DNA of 64,000 nucleotides, taken from contig NZ_CP066126.1 of NCBI RefSeq assembly GCF_020544465.1, forward strand, positions 992,001-1,056,000. Reading direction: 5' to 3'. The stretch comes from Chromobacterium rhizoryzae (GTDB lineage Bacteria > Pseudomonadota > Gammaproteobacteria > Burkholderiales > Chromobacteriaceae). Under the pieces are notes generated by a model. That model ran no database searches. It had not been told where the DNA came from and saw only the letters and a list, made by a program, of their open reading frames with translations. Position 1 is the stretch's first letter. Each line of letters starts with the position of its first letter. The position numbers and the translations under genes are program-made. Positions 1-8,393 of the stretch are shown here, piece by piece.

Positions 1-1674
1 CAACTGGCCGCCAAGGTGTTCGAGAACACCGTGGAAGGCATCATGATCACCGACGCGGACAAACGCATCCGCAGCGTCAACCGCGCTTTCACCGAGATCA
101 CCGGCTACACCCAGCACGAGGTGCTGGGCCAGAAGACCAGCGTGCTGTCCTCCGGCCGCCACGACCAGCCCTTCTACGAACAGATGTGGCAGTCCATCGC
201 CGACCACGGCTCCTGGCAGGGTGAATTGTGGAACCGCCGCAAGAACGGCGAGGTGTTCCCGGAATGGCTGGCGATCAACGCGGTGCGCAACAGCCTGGGC
301 GAAATCACCCATTACGTGGCCATCTTCAGCGATCTGACCGAGCGTAAGGCGGCCGACGAGCGCATCCAGTTCCTTGCCCATTTCGATGTGCTGACCAGCT
401 TGCCCAACCGCGTGCACATGCAGGACCGGGTGGAGCTGGCTATTCACAACGCCGGCCGCGACAACGAGCGGCTGGCCTTGTTGCTGCTGGACCTGGACCG
501 CTTCAAGACCGTCAACGAATCGCTGGGCCACACCGCCGGCGACACCCTGCTGCAGGTGGCGGCGGACCGGATCAAGGGCGTGCTGGGGCCGGGAGAGATG
601 CTGGCGCGCCAAGGCGGCGACGAGTTCATCGTGCTGCTGCCGGTGATTTCCGATCCGGGCGAGGCGGCGATGGCGGCGGAGCGCATCCGCGACGCCTTCA
701 CCGCGTCGATAGAGTTGCACAATCATGTGATCACCATCACGCCGTCCATCGGCATCAGCGTCTACCCGGACGACGGCCGCGACTACGAGACTCTGGTGCG
801 CAACGCCGACGCGGCGATGTACCACGCCAAGTCCTCGGGCCGCAACAGCTACAAGTTCTACACCGCCGACCTCAACGCCCGCGCCCGCGAAATCCTGGCG
901 ATTGAAAGCCAGCTGCGTTTCGCGCTGGAGCGCGAGGAGTTCGTGCTGCATTATCAGCCGCAAGTGGAAATGGCCAGCGGCCGCATCATAGGCGCCGAGG
1001 CGCTGATCCGCTGGAACCATCCGTCGCTGGGCGTGCTGGGGCCGGTGCGTTTCATCGAGGTGGCGGAGGAGCGCGGCTTCATCGTGCAGATCGGCAACTG
1101 GGTGATAGGCGAGGCCACGCGCCAGCTGGCCGCCTGGCGCAGCCAGGGCCTGCCGGAACTGACTCTGGCCATCAATCTGTCCGCCTTGCAGTTCCGCCAG
1201 TCCGATCTGGCGGATCAGATCACCTCGGCGCTGGCCACCAACGGCCTGCCCGGTCACGCGCTGGACATCGAGGTGACCGAGAGCGTGGTGATGGAAGACG
1301 CGATGGCCACCATACAGGCCATCGACAATATGAAGAATATGGGGCTGAAGCTGTCCATCGACGACTTCGGCACCGGCTATTCCAGCCTGTCCTATCTGAA
1401 GCGCTTCAAGGCGGACAAGCTGAAGATCGACCGTTCCTTCGTGCGCGACATCCCGCACGACGCCGACGACACCGCCATTGCCCGCGCCATCATCAATATG
1501 GCCAAGAACCTGAATATGAAGGTGGTGGCGGAAGGGGTGGAAACGATAGAGCAATGGCACTTCCTGCAACGCGAAGGCTGCGAATACGTGCAAGGCTACT
1601 TGATCGCCCGGCCGCTGCCGGCGGACGAGTTCGTCAAACTGCTGGCCCAGGATTGCCTGTTGCCGCAGGAGTGA
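1..1674 (+). CDS. PAS-GGDEF-EAL cyclic-di-GMP protein (5' end outside window)
   Basis: The frame is open from base 1 (reads QLAAKVFENTVEG), so the true start lies upstream and only the C-terminal 557 residues are seen. A PAS domain (about residues 5-115) is followed by a GGDEF domain with intact RQGGDEF motif and an EAL domain with EALIRWNHP, DDFGTGYSSL and EGVE motifs. Both catalytic motifs look intact, so diguanylate cyclase, phosphodiesterase or both are possible. I see no RxxD inhibitory site before GGDEF. The PAS sequence (ENTVEGIMITD) is typical of cytoplasmic sensory PAS domains in this class. The next gene, 32 bp downstream, is another GGDEF protein, which suggests a shared c-di-GMP locus. 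Confidence 0.93.
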   Translation, partial: QLAAKVFENTVEGIMITDADKRIRSVNRAFTEITGYTQHEVLGQKTSVLSSGRHDQPFYEQMWQSIADHGSWQGELWNRRKNGEVFPEWLAINAVRNSLGEITHYVAIFSDLTERKAADERIQFLAHFDVLTSLPNRVHMQDRVELAIHNAGRDNERLALLLLDLDRFKTVNESLGHTAGDTLLQVAADRIKGVLGPGEMLARQGGDEFIVLLPVISDPGEAAMAAERIRDAFTASIELHNHVITITPSIGISVYPDDGRDYETLVRNADAAMYHAKSSGRNSYKFYTADLNARAREILAIESQLRFALEREEFVLHYQPQVEMASGRIIGAEALIRWNHPSLGVLGPVRFIEVAEERGFIVQIGNWVIGEATRQLAAWRSQGLPELTLAINLSALQFRQSDLADQITSALATNGLPGHALDIEVTESVVMEDAMATIQAIDNMKNMGLKLSIDDFGTGYSSLSYLKRFKADKLKIDRSFVRDIPHDADDTAIARAIINMAKNLNMKVVAEGVETIEQWHFLQREGCEYVQGYLIARPLPADEFVKLLAQDCLLPQE

Positions 1675-1706
1675 GCTGACCCAAGGGCAGGGACGGGAGC
1701 GCGCGG

Positions 1707-2648
1707 ATGACTTTCAAGATTGGCGACGAGGCGGTGGATGTCGGCAAGGAAGTGCTGTCGCGCAGCCTGGATTTCGTGCCCATTCCCATCCTGATCTCGG
1801 AATCCGACGCCAAGCTGGACCAGCCCGGCCGGCGCGTGCATCGCTATCTGAACCGCGCTTTCCTGCAGCAGATAGGCTACACGCTGGAGCAGATGCCGGA
1901 CATGGAGGCCTGGTTCCGTCTGGCTTATCCCGATCCGGCCTACCGCTTGGAGGTGGAGCAAAGCTGGCTGCAGGCGGTGAAGGACAGCCTGGCGCTGGGC
2001 CGCAACCTGGCGGAGATGACGGTGAGGGTGTGCTGCGCCGACGGCCGCCTGCGCTGGTTCATCGTCACCGCGCAACTGCATGCCGATCTGCTGCCCAACT
2101 GGCACATCGTCACCTTCCGCGACGTGGACGACCTCAAGTGCGCGATGGACGAGAACGTCAGGTTGTCGCGCACGGATTTTCTCACCGGTTTGATCAACCG
2201 CCGCGAGGCGGTGCGTCAAATGGAGGCCGCCTGGCTGCAATGGCTGCAGACGCGCCGGCCGTTCGCGGTCTTGTTGTGCGATATCGACCATTTCAAGCTG
2301 GTGAACGACCATTTCGGCCATGACGGCGGCGACTATGTGCTGGTGGAAGCGGCGCGCTTGCTGAGCGAGGCGTTTCCGGATTTGCTTTGTTCGCGCTGGG
2401 GCGGGGAAGAGTTTCTGCTGCTGGCCCCGGACGCCGATCAGGCCAAGGCCGCCGCCTTGGCGGAACAGGCCCGGCAGCGGCTCGCCGCCGCCAATCTGCA
2501 ATGGCAGCAGCATCCGGTGCCCTTGACCCTGAGCATAGGCCATGTCTGCGCGCAGCCGGGCCTGGAAGTGGAGGTCTTGCTGCAGCGCGCGGACGCCGCC
2601 TTGTACCAGGCCAAGGCGGCGGGGCGCAATTGCTGTCGGGCGGGGTGA
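1707..2648 (+). CDS. Diguanylate cyclase with N-terminal PAS-like domain
   Basis: A 313-residue protein. The N-terminal half (about 20-150) looks like a PAS fold, ending in a typical PAC segment (ADGRLRWFIV) and the linker DFLTGLINRRE that opens GGDEF domains. The active-site motif is SRWGGEEFLLL, a functional GGEEF variant. No transmembrane segment or signal peptide is visible, so it is probably cytoplasmic. It follows the PAS-GGDEF-EAL gene by 32 bp, with a GGGAG ribosome binding site before the ATG, so the two may be co-transcribed. It is convergent with the LysR gene, only 13 bp away. Confidence 0.92.
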   Translation: MTFKIGDEAVDVGKEVLSRSLDFVPIPILISESDAKLDQPGRRVHRYLNRAFLQQIGYTLEQMPDMEAWFRLAYPDPAYRLEVEQSWLQAVKDSLALGRNLAEMTVRVCCADGRLRWFIVTAQLHADLLPNWHIVTFRDVDDLKCAMDENVRLSRTDFLTGLINRREAVRQMEAAWLQWLQTRRPFAVLLCDIDHFKLVNDHFGHDGGDYVLVEAARLLSEAFPDLLCSRWGGEEFLLLAPDADQAKAAALAEQARQRLAAANLQWQQHPVPLTLSIGHVCAQPGLEVEVLLQRADAALYQAKAAGRNCCRAG

Positions 2649-2661
2649 GGCCGGGGGGCCG

Positions 2662-3564
2662 TCAACGGGCGGTCATCGCCTGTCTCAAGTAGTCGATGAA
2701 CGCCCGCAGTTTCGCCGGCTGATGCAGGTGGTGCGGGTAATACAGGTAGAAGGCCTCCGCCGGCGGCATCCATTCTTCCAATACGGCGATCAGGCCACCG
2801 TCCGCCAGATGGGGTTCGGCCATCGCCTGCGGCAGATAGGCGAGGCCGAGTCCGCCCAGCGCGACGTGCAGCGCCGCCGCGGTGTCGTTGGCGGTTAGCG
2901 GCCCTTGCACCGCGACTTCGAACGGCCGGCCGGCGTCGACGAATTGCCAGCGGTAGATCTGGCCGCTGCTGGCGAAGCGATAGCGCAGGCAATCATGTTG
3001 TCGCAACATGGCCGGATGCGCGGGTACGCCGCGCGTTTGCAAATAAGCCGGGCTGGCCGCCACGCAAAAGCGGAGCGGGGCGCTGACCGCCACCGCCTGC
3101 ATATCCTGTTGCAGGCTCTCGCCGAAGCGCAGGCCGGCGTCCAGACCGCGCTCCACGATATCCACCAATTGATTGTTCACGTCCAGTTCCAGCTTTAGCT
3201 GCGGATGCGCGCGCATGAAGCCGGCCAGCAAGGGATACAGCAGCAGGGCGGCGGCGGTATGCGGCAAGGTCAGCTTCAGGGTGCCGCTGAGCTGACCTTG
3301 CCATTGGCGAGTGTCTTCCAGCGCGCCGTCCAGCTGTTCCAGCAGCGGCCTGATCCGCGCCAGCAGCGCCTGGCCGGCTTCGGTCAGCCCTACCTTGCGG
3401 GTGGTGCGGTTCAGCAGGCGCACGCCCAGTTGCGCCTCCAATTGACGCAGCGTCTGGCTCAGCGCCGAGGGGGTGACCTCTTGCTGGGCGGCGGCGCGGG
3501 TGAAGCTGCCGTGCTGGGCGATGAGGCGGAAGGCTTGCAAGGCATGCAGGGAGTTTTGCGGCAT
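2662..3564 (-). CDS. LysR-family transcriptional regulator
   Basis: 300 residues. The N-terminal winged helix-turn-helix (residues 5-65; FRLIAQHGSFTRAAAQ, VTPSALSQTLRQLE, LLNRTTRKV) is standard LysR, followed by a substrate-binding-like effector domain. It is transcribed away from the aldo/keto reductase gene across about 100 bp, the usual arrangement for a LysR protein and its target, so it probably controls the reductase. That is inference from position; no effector can be named. Confidence 0.93.
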   Translation of the reverse strand: MPQNSLHALQAFRLIAQHGSFTRAAAQQEVTPSALSQTLRQLEAQLGVRLLNRTTRKVGLTEAGQALLARIRPLLEQLDGALEDTRQWQGQLSGTLKLTLPHTAAALLLYPLLAGFMRAHPQLKLELDVNNQLVDIVERGLDAGLRFGESLQQDMQAVAVSAPLRFCVAASPAYLQTRGVPAHPAMLRQHDCLRYRFASSGQIYRWQFVDAGRPFEVAVQGPLTANDTAAALHVALGGLGLAYLPQAMAEPHLADGGLIAVLEEWMPPAEAFYLYYPHHLHQPAKLRAFIDYLRQAMTAR

Positions 3565-3667
3565 TGTGAAGATTTTCTACGTAATGCATGCAGATTAAGC
3601 CGGTTTTTCCGATGGAGGCAAGAGAATATGCTTCAGGCATCTTAACCGACCACGAAGGATGGCAGGC

Positions 3668-4657
3668 ATGAAACAACGTATCCTGGGCCGTAACGGCCCC
3701 TCCGTTTCCGCTTTGGGCTTGGGCTGCATGGGCATGAGCGCTTTCTACGGCGCGCATGACGACGCGGAATCGCTGCGCACGCTGAATCACGCGCTGGATC
3801 GCGGGGTCAATCTGCTGGACACCGCGGATATGTACGGACCTTACCGCAACGAGGAATTGCTGGCGCAGCTGCTGAAGTCGCGCCGTAGCGAGGTGGTGCT
3901 GGCCACCAAGTTCGGCATCGTGATGGACCCGGCCAATCCGGCCGCGCGCGGCGTCAACGGACGGCCGGAATACGTGCGCAGCAGTTGCGAAGGCAGCCTC
4001 AAGCGGCTGGGCGTCGACGTCATCGATCTTTACTATCTGCACCGCGTGGACCCGCAAGTGCCTATCGAAGAAACGGCGGGCGCGATGGCGGAGCTGGTGC
4101 GCGCCGGCAAGGTCCGTTACCTGGGCCTGTCCGAGGCCGCGCCCGACACCTTGCGCCGCGCGCACGCCGTCCATCCCATCCACGCGCTGCAAAGCGAATA
4201 CTCGCTGTGGACGCGGGACCCGGAGCAGCAAACGCTGGCCTTGTGCCGGGAGCTGGGCGTCGGTTTCGTCGCCTACAGCCCGCTGGGGCGCGGTTTTTTG
4301 ACCGGGGCGATCAGAAGCCCGGACGACTTCGACGCCGACGACTACCGGCGCGGCAATCCGCGCTTTCTCGGCGAGAATTTCCGCCGCAATCTGGCGCTGG
4401 TGGACCGGGTGAAGGCCTTGGCCGAAACCAAGGGCTGCACGCCGGCGCAATTGGCGCTGGCCTGGGTGCTGGCGCACGGCGATCACATCGTCGCCATTCC
4501 CGGCGCGCGCCGCATCCGCAATCTGGACGACAATCTGGGCGCGCTGATGCTGGAACTGAGTCCGGCGGAGCGGGCGGAAATCGATGCGGTCTTTCCGCCG
4601 GAGGCCGTCAGCGGCCTGCGCTACGCGTCCGAGGTGATGGCGACGGTGCAGCGCTGA
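3668..4657 (+). CDS. Aldo/keto reductase (AKR13/YakC-like)
   Basis: 329 residues, NAD(P)H-dependent carbonyl reductase fold. The catalytic tetrad is visible: Asp and Tyr in DTADMYGPYRNEELL, Lys in VLATKFG, His in YYLHRVD. The C-terminal cofactor-binding segment is IPGARRIRNLDDN. I chose the ATG at 3668 because AAGGA lies 8 bp before it; the ATG at 3659 overlaps that site and leaves no room for it. It is divergent from the LysR gene, which is its likely regulator. The substrate cannot be told from sequence. Confidence 0.92.
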   Translation: MKQRILGRNGPSVSALGLGCMGMSAFYGAHDDAESLRTLNHALDRGVNLLDTADMYGPYRNEELLAQLLKSRRSEVVLATKFGIVMDPANPAARGVNGRPEYVRSSCEGSLKRLGVDVIDLYYLHRVDPQVPIEETAGAMAELVRAGKVRYLGLSEAAPDTLRRAHAVHPIHALQSEYSLWTRDPEQQTLALCRELGVGFVAYSPLGRGFLTGAIRSPDDFDADDYRRGNPRFLGENFRRNLALVDRVKALAETKGCTPAQLALAWVLAHGDHIVAIPGARRIRNLDDNLGALMLELSPAERAEIDAVFPPEAVSGLRYASEVMATVQR

Positions 4658-4665
4658 GCGCGGTT

Positions 4666-5115
4666 TTAGCGGTCTCGCCGCCAGTCGCGACGATCGCGCT
4701 CATGGCCGCGGCCATGGTCGTGATCGTCGTCGCCATGCCAGCCGTGGCGTTCGTGTTCGCGCCTGTACTCATGGCCGCGTTGAACCTGCTGATAACGCGG
4801 CACGTAGACTTGGCGGTACCACTCGTCGCGAACGAAGTAGACCGGGCGGCCGCAGGCGCCGTAGCGGCCGCAGTAGCGACGCCAATCCTTCATGTGGCCG
4901 GGCGGCACCCGCAGATACATCGGCGTCACCGCCACCGGGGCGGGCTGGATGACCACCGGTTGTGGATAGATCAGCTGCGGCGGCGGGAAACCGCCGAGGC
5001 TGAGTTGTCCGTAGAAGCCGGGCTGGCCGATGGTGATGGAGACGCCGGCCTGGGCCGGCATGGCGCAGAGCCATGCCGAGGCGCTCAGCGCGGCGAATGC
5101 GAATAGACGTTTCAT
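4666..5115 (-). CDS. Small secreted His/Arg/Asp-rich protein
   Basis: 149 residues beginning MKRLFAFAALSAS with a cleavable Sec signal peptide ending near MPAQA. The mature part has Pro-rich and aromatic segments, a CGRYGACGRPVYF pair of cysteines that could form a disulfide, and a C-terminal tail rich in His, Arg and Asp. It resembles small periplasmic proteins of unknown function common in betaproteobacteria. The start was chosen by AAGGAC 7 bp before ATG; the longer open frame (to 5418) has no signal peptide. It is convergent with the aldo/keto reductase gene. Confidence 0.8.
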   Translation of the reverse strand: MKRLFAFAALSASAWLCAMPAQAGVSITIGQPGFYGQLSLGGFPPPQLIYPQPVVIQPAPVAVTPMYLRVPPGHMKDWRRYCGRYGACGRPVYFVRDEWYRQVYVPRYQQVQRGHEYRREHERHGWHGDDDHDHGRGHERDRRDWRRDR

Positions 5116-5326
5116 GGCGAATGTCCTTTTAGTCGTACAAGCGAGTGTTGTACTGCCAATATCGTCCGGCACTATTGCGCATGCGCGAAGCTGAAGGATG
5201 GAATGATGTCTATTGTTGGCGGAAAGGAGGTTTAGCAAACAAAAGCAAAACTTCCCGGCCGCGATGGACGGCCTGGCAAGGTGCCCTGCGTTGCCGCGAG
5301 TCTTGCCTTCTATAGGAAACGCTTTC

Positions 5327-5659
5327 ATGCAAAAACTTCTGCAAGTCCACTTTGATTTTTCCGGTCCTTTCGGCGACGAGATGGCAAGCCGGTTGCAAGA
5401 GCTGGCGGCGTCCATCAATCAGGAGCCCGGCTTCATCTGGAAAATATGGACGGAGAGCCCGGACCGGCAAGAGGCCGGCGGCATTTATCTGTTTGCCAGC
5501 GAAGAAACGGCGCAAGCTTATCTGCGCATGCACAGCGCAAGACTGAAAGCCTTGGGGGTGACCGAGGTCAGCTGCAGGATTTTCGACGTGAACCTGGCGC
5601 TCAGCGAGCTCAATCATGCGGGCTTTGCGCGCGGGCCGGAGCCGCTTGGGGCCGAATAG
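5327..5659 (+). CDS. ydhR: YdhR-family putative monooxygenase
   Basis: 110 residues, very like Escherichia coli YdhR from memory: LLQVHFDFSGPFGDEM, INQEPGFIWKIWTES, GGIYLFASEETAQAYL, then a FDVN motif. The family forms small dimeric alpha+beta barrels of the ABM/monooxygenase type; the physiological substrate is unknown. The start at 5327 (MQKLLQVHF) matches the family N-terminus and has AGGAAA upstream; the longer frame from 5213 does not. It was the convergent neighbour of lysS before the transposon inserted between them. Confidence 0.9.
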   Translation: MQKLLQVHFDFSGPFGDEMASRLQELAASINQEPGFIWKIWTESPDRQEAGGIYLFASEETAQAYLRMHSARLKALGVTEVSCRIFDVNLALSELNHAGFARGPEPLGAE

Positions 5660-5740
5660 CCGGCAGCTCTAGTCAGCGGGACTCCGCGCCGAGGCCTTGT
5701 CCGCGCGTGAAAAGCGCGATGCGGCGGGAGGGCGCGCGGG

Positions 5741-5775
5741 GAAAGAAAAAGCCGCTCGCCGGAAGGCGGGCGGCT
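5741..5775 (-). terminator. Displaced native terminator of lysS
   Basis: An 11-bp stem (5750-5760 with 5765-5775, one mismatch) and GGAA loop, followed on the minus strand by TTTTTCTTT (5749 down to 5741). It faces left, so it cannot serve ydhR, which is transcribed rightwards. With the transposon removed, it would lie about 23 bp beyond the lysS stop codon. The 5-bp target duplication (5773-5777) includes the last three bases of the stem, so the transposon inserted at the base of this hairpin. Confidence 0.82.
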
Positions 5776-5777
5776 GG
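5773..5777. repeat. Target-site duplication, left copy (GCTGG)
   Basis: GCTGG directly precedes the TGT of the left inverted repeat. The same five bases directly follow the ACA of the right inverted repeat (28905-28909). A 5-bp duplication is the hallmark of Tn7-like transposition. Confidence 0.93.
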
Positions 5778-5800
5778 TGTAGGTTTGCAGAGTTCGTGAA
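5778..5800 (+). repeat. Left terminal inverted repeat
   Basis: Begins TGTAGGTTTGCAGAG and matches the complement of 28882-28904 at 21 of 23 positions (differences at positions 12 and 18). The TGT terminus is characteristic of Tn7 and Tn5053 family ends. Its inner part (5784-5800) is also the first of three TnsB-like binding repeats. Confidence 0.94.
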
Positions 5801-5862
5801 AAAAATGGCCCTTGATTTGTAAGGATTTTTTCACTTCTGTGCACATGTCGCAGGCCCGCCGG

Positions 5863-5879
5863 TTTGCAGATTACGTGAA
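5863..5879 (+). repeat. Internal left-end repeat, probable TnsB binding site 2
   Basis: TTTGCAGATTACGTGAA, a direct copy of the terminal-repeat core at 5784-5800 (14 of 17 identical). Tn7-like left ends carry several spaced transposase binding sites in the same orientation, which fits this one. Confidence 0.82.
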
Positions 5880-5893
5880 GAATACCTACAAAA

Positions 5894-5910
5894 TTTGCGC
5901 TCTTTGTGAA
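5894..5910 (+). repeat. Internal left-end repeat, probable TnsB binding site 3
   Basis: TTTGCGCTCTTTGTGAA, a more degenerate copy of the same core; the following AAAAAAATG is shared with copy 1. Together with 5784 and 5863 it makes three sites over about 130 bp. Confidence 0.75.
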
Positions 5911-5956
5911 AAAAATGTCGCAAAACAAGAAAAATCAAAGGTTTGCATCAGGGGAA

Positions 5957-5990
5957 CAAAAAACTCTCCGAAGCCTTACCTTCGGAGAGT
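5957..5990 (-). terminator. Terminator of the leftmost cargo gene
   Basis: A perfect 11-bp stem (5963-5973 with 5980-5990, ACTCTCCGAAG) followed on the minus strand by TTTTTTG. It lies 15 bp past the stop of the 128-residue gene and keeps cargo transcription from crossing the left transposon end. Confidence 0.88.
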
Positions 5991-6005
5991 CAATTGTTGC
6001 GATGG

Positions 6006-6392
6006 TCATTTCTTTTCGTCGTTCTTCAGTGATGCCTCCAGTACCGAGAACCGTTGCTGTGCCTCCCCGATCATCGCACCAGCAATAGCTTGGGTACGCC
6101 GGGGCTCCGGCTGCCGCAATGCCTTTACTACATCTTCTGCTACAGCGTTCGGGTTTGTGACCGTGACTTGGATGTGAGTAGGTGTCACCACCAACTCTGC
6201 ACCCTTCTTTGCGTAGAGGGCCTTCATCTCCACAGGATCAATCTCCACTTTAACCCCACCAGTCAAGGTGGCATCAAGTACACCAAGCTGAGCCAAGTCC
6301 TTAATTTTGGAAGTTGCCGTGTGTACAAATTCATCCATGCTCAAATTGAGCCCACTGTTTCCTTCAATCGGCAGAATGGTAGTCGGGTCCAT
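6006..6392 (-). CDS. Unknown 128-residue cargo protein
   Basis: I do not recognise this protein. It starts MDPTTILPIEG; the ATG at 6392 has AAGGAG 6-7 bp upstream, so I prefer it to the upstream start at 6500. It is soluble, with no signal peptide or membrane segment. A central beta-rich part (TLTGGVKVEIDP, ELVVTPTHIQVTVTNP) is followed by a helical, charged tail. It is the last gene before the left end and has its own terminator. A 183-bp gap separates it from the next gene upstream, so it may have its own promoter. Confidence 0.72.
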   Translation of the reverse strand: MDPTTILPIEGNSGLNLSMDEFVHTATSKIKDLAQLGVLDATLTGGVKVEIDPVEMKALYAKKGAELVVTPTHIQVTVTNPNAVAEDVVKALRQPEPRRTQAIAGAMIGEAQQRFSVLEASLKNDEKK

Positions 6393-6575
6393 AAAAATCT
6401 CCTTGAAAAGCGATTGCCGAGGGCCTTCCGTACTGTAGATGTAACGGCCAGGGTTTAAGTCGCAACAAGTCCTGAACTTTGCAACGACCTTGCAAGCCAA
6501 CAGACAGGTCTCAAAGTTGCCTATGGCTGGTGGTCGAAGAGCAGGATCCGTAAAACGTATCGAACGTTCAGCTGG

Positions 6576-7793
6576 TTACTGCGCGTGGTTAGGGGAGTGA
6601 TGGTTGACTACATCGCCAAATAGTCGCTCTCGTTCCGTGCCAGGCGTCGACTGGCGAGCCAGAAGCCACTGACCCTTAATAGACCGGATACGTAACGTAT
6701 GACGATGCATTTTCAGGAAGCTTTCAACGATGTCACTGGTGACACGGGGTGTGCCATCGACACCCTGCTTAAGGAATGCGACCAAGTCTTCTGTAGTGAA
6801 AGTACTCTTTTCGCTCTCACTAAATACTCGTAGGCCCGCCAGGACCCGTCGCGCGTCGACTAAAGCACCGTCACAAACGTGGTGGAGATCCTTGAGGTCA
6901 TCAGAGTAAAGCACTAGGCACACAGGACAAATCTTGAGGCGCGGCAGCGAGGAGACAGGCTTGCCTATAATGGTCACCAGAGAGCGGGCATGCGCTTCTT
7001 CATTGAACCCACTTTGACCGATTGCTGATGCATTCCAGCCACGCTCATCTCGAGCTTGGTAGTGTGCCGTTGGCGAAATAATACCGGTGAGAACCCGCCC
7101 CTTGTACTGTTCTTGCCGTACAAGACAGAAGCCAAGCCCGAGTTCGGCACTGTACAGTTTCCCATCTCGCCAATTGACCTTATCGGTAAGGGCCAGATGT
7201 GTTTCGCGAAGCTCCCGCGACGGTTCATCCCATAGGAAGGTCGGCGTACGTGCGACCATCTCAGACACCGTGCCGTTGAGCGCAAGCGCTGGACCGATCC
7301 AATTCAGACGCTCTGCTAAGCTGACCGCCGGCAGTGCTGGCAACTTGCCGAGAGCAATCGCAACAGTGGCCTGCGTAGGTGGAAAGTCAGGGTCGGACAT
7401 AGCTTTGAAGATACGATCACGGCTATCCGCATAGGCCGGATCGAAAAGAACCTTCAAAGTGTTAACGTGCAAGCCTGAGCTGCGAACCACTTCCAACGTC
7501 ACGGACGCCAAGCGTTGCGCAACCCATTCGTCGATCTTCTGTACGCTTTTGATTCGGTCAATCACCAAGCGCAGATGCAGGTGTTGCGGCAGGCTATCGT
7601 GTACATGCCCAGAACCTGGGGTAACTGCGAGCGGCGTCTTGAAGTCCCGAGCCAATTTAGAGGTCCAGAACCCTAGGCACCATAGGATGAACTCTAAGGC
7701 CTTGGCAGGGCCGATATGAACACCTTCGTGTGCAAAAGCCTCGATCAGCTTTGAGCTGATCGGCTTAAGCAAAGCCGATGGGAAAGTAGGCAT
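6576..7793 (-). CDS. Unknown 405-residue cargo protein with Cys/His cluster
   Basis: No family recognised. The ATG at 7793 is preferred because GGAG lies 5 bp before it; a GTG two codons upstream overlaps that site. The protein has an N-terminal part rich in Leu and Ala, a middle segment with RIFKAMSDPDF, and a C-terminal cluster ICPVCLVLYSDDLKDLHHVC in which CxxC, two His and a Cys could bind zinc. No transmembrane segments. Its place near the left end, away from the tns operon, suggests cargo rather than transposition machinery, but a role in end function or regulation cannot be excluded. It is not TnsE-like in length or in any motif I know. Confidence 0.7.
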   Translation of the reverse strand: MPTFPSALLKPISSKLIEAFAHEGVHIGPAKALEFILWCLGFWTSKLARDFKTPLAVTPGSGHVHDSLPQHLHLRLVIDRIKSVQKIDEWVAQRLASVTLEVVRSSGLHVNTLKVLFDPAYADSRDRIFKAMSDPDFPPTQATVAIALGKLPALPAVSLAERLNWIGPALALNGTVSEMVARTPTFLWDEPSRELRETHLALTDKVNWRDGKLYSAELGLGFCLVRQEQYKGRVLTGIISPTAHYQARDERGWNASAIGQSGFNEEAHARSLVTIIGKPVSSLPRLKICPVCLVLYSDDLKDLHHVCDGALVDARRVLAGLRVFSESEKSTFTTEDLVAFLKQGVDGTPRVTSDIVESFLKMHRHTLRIRSIKGQWLLARQSTPGTERERLFGDVVNHHSPNHAQ

Positions 7794-8393
7794 GGTCACT
7801 CCATGCAGCGTGGTGCGTCGACTTAAGTATTGCCGTTCACGCGACGTCCCAAGCTGACTGGATATGACTAGCCTCAGGGGGTAACGTAACTAGACGCCGT
7901 GTGCCATCGGTTCAGCGGCAATGGTCTGGGTCAGTGGCCGACGTCTTTTTTTAGCGTATTGCACATTAGATGGGTTCGTCAACAGCCAACTGACACTTAA
8001 TTATGCAGATCTGAACCATCCAGAGCTTTGTGTCCTCGCCCAACCAAATGCGCAGCAGTTGAGACGCAGATGGTCGGCGGCCACTAACTTGCGAATCTTG
8101 TAGCCACTCTCGGTCCACTTCGTATGGAACGTCGTTGAGTCTGTGGCTGCCGCGGCGGAAGGGTGATCATGTCGGTCATGAGCTGTTGCCAGCGCCGAAT
8201 GACAGTTGCCTTATCTGGATATTTGATATAGGGGTTGTAAAGCATTTCTGTCAAAATGCTTTTTAGTCAGAAGGGGGATCCTTTAGTCATGGGCGTGTCA
8301 CCACTTCCATTTCTGTGATTTTCACGTGTTGTATCTCCCCCCCCAGCTTCTCTACACAACTTCTCCATGGCGAGTGGGACAGATCACTCACAC
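7794..8393. other. 600-bp stretch without an intact gene
   Basis: No convincing full-length coding region on either strand. It holds a short, apparently frameshifted minus-strand frame (8084-8245, listed separately) and an AT-rich hairpin near 8238-8262 (AAAGCATTT ... AAATGCTTT) that could stop transcription arriving from the 214-residue gene to its right. The rest looks like decayed sequence. Confidence 0.5.
8084..8245 (-). pseudogene. Probable remnant of a frameshifted gene
   Basis: A 53-codon frame starts MLYNPYIKYPDKATVIRR with natural-looking composition, then becomes Arg/Gln/Pro-rich. A neighbouring frame over the same DNA continues with TTFHTKWTESGYKIRKLVA, which looks more protein-like. 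The simplest reading is a gene broken by a frameshift and truncated, or a very short peptide gene. No strong ribosome binding site precedes the ATG. Family unknown. Confidence 0.35.

Noticed and set aside
5812..6177. Plus-strand open frames in the left transposon end
   Set aside because: They cross the TnsB-like repeats, the terminator and the antisense of the 128-residue gene; all look like shadows.
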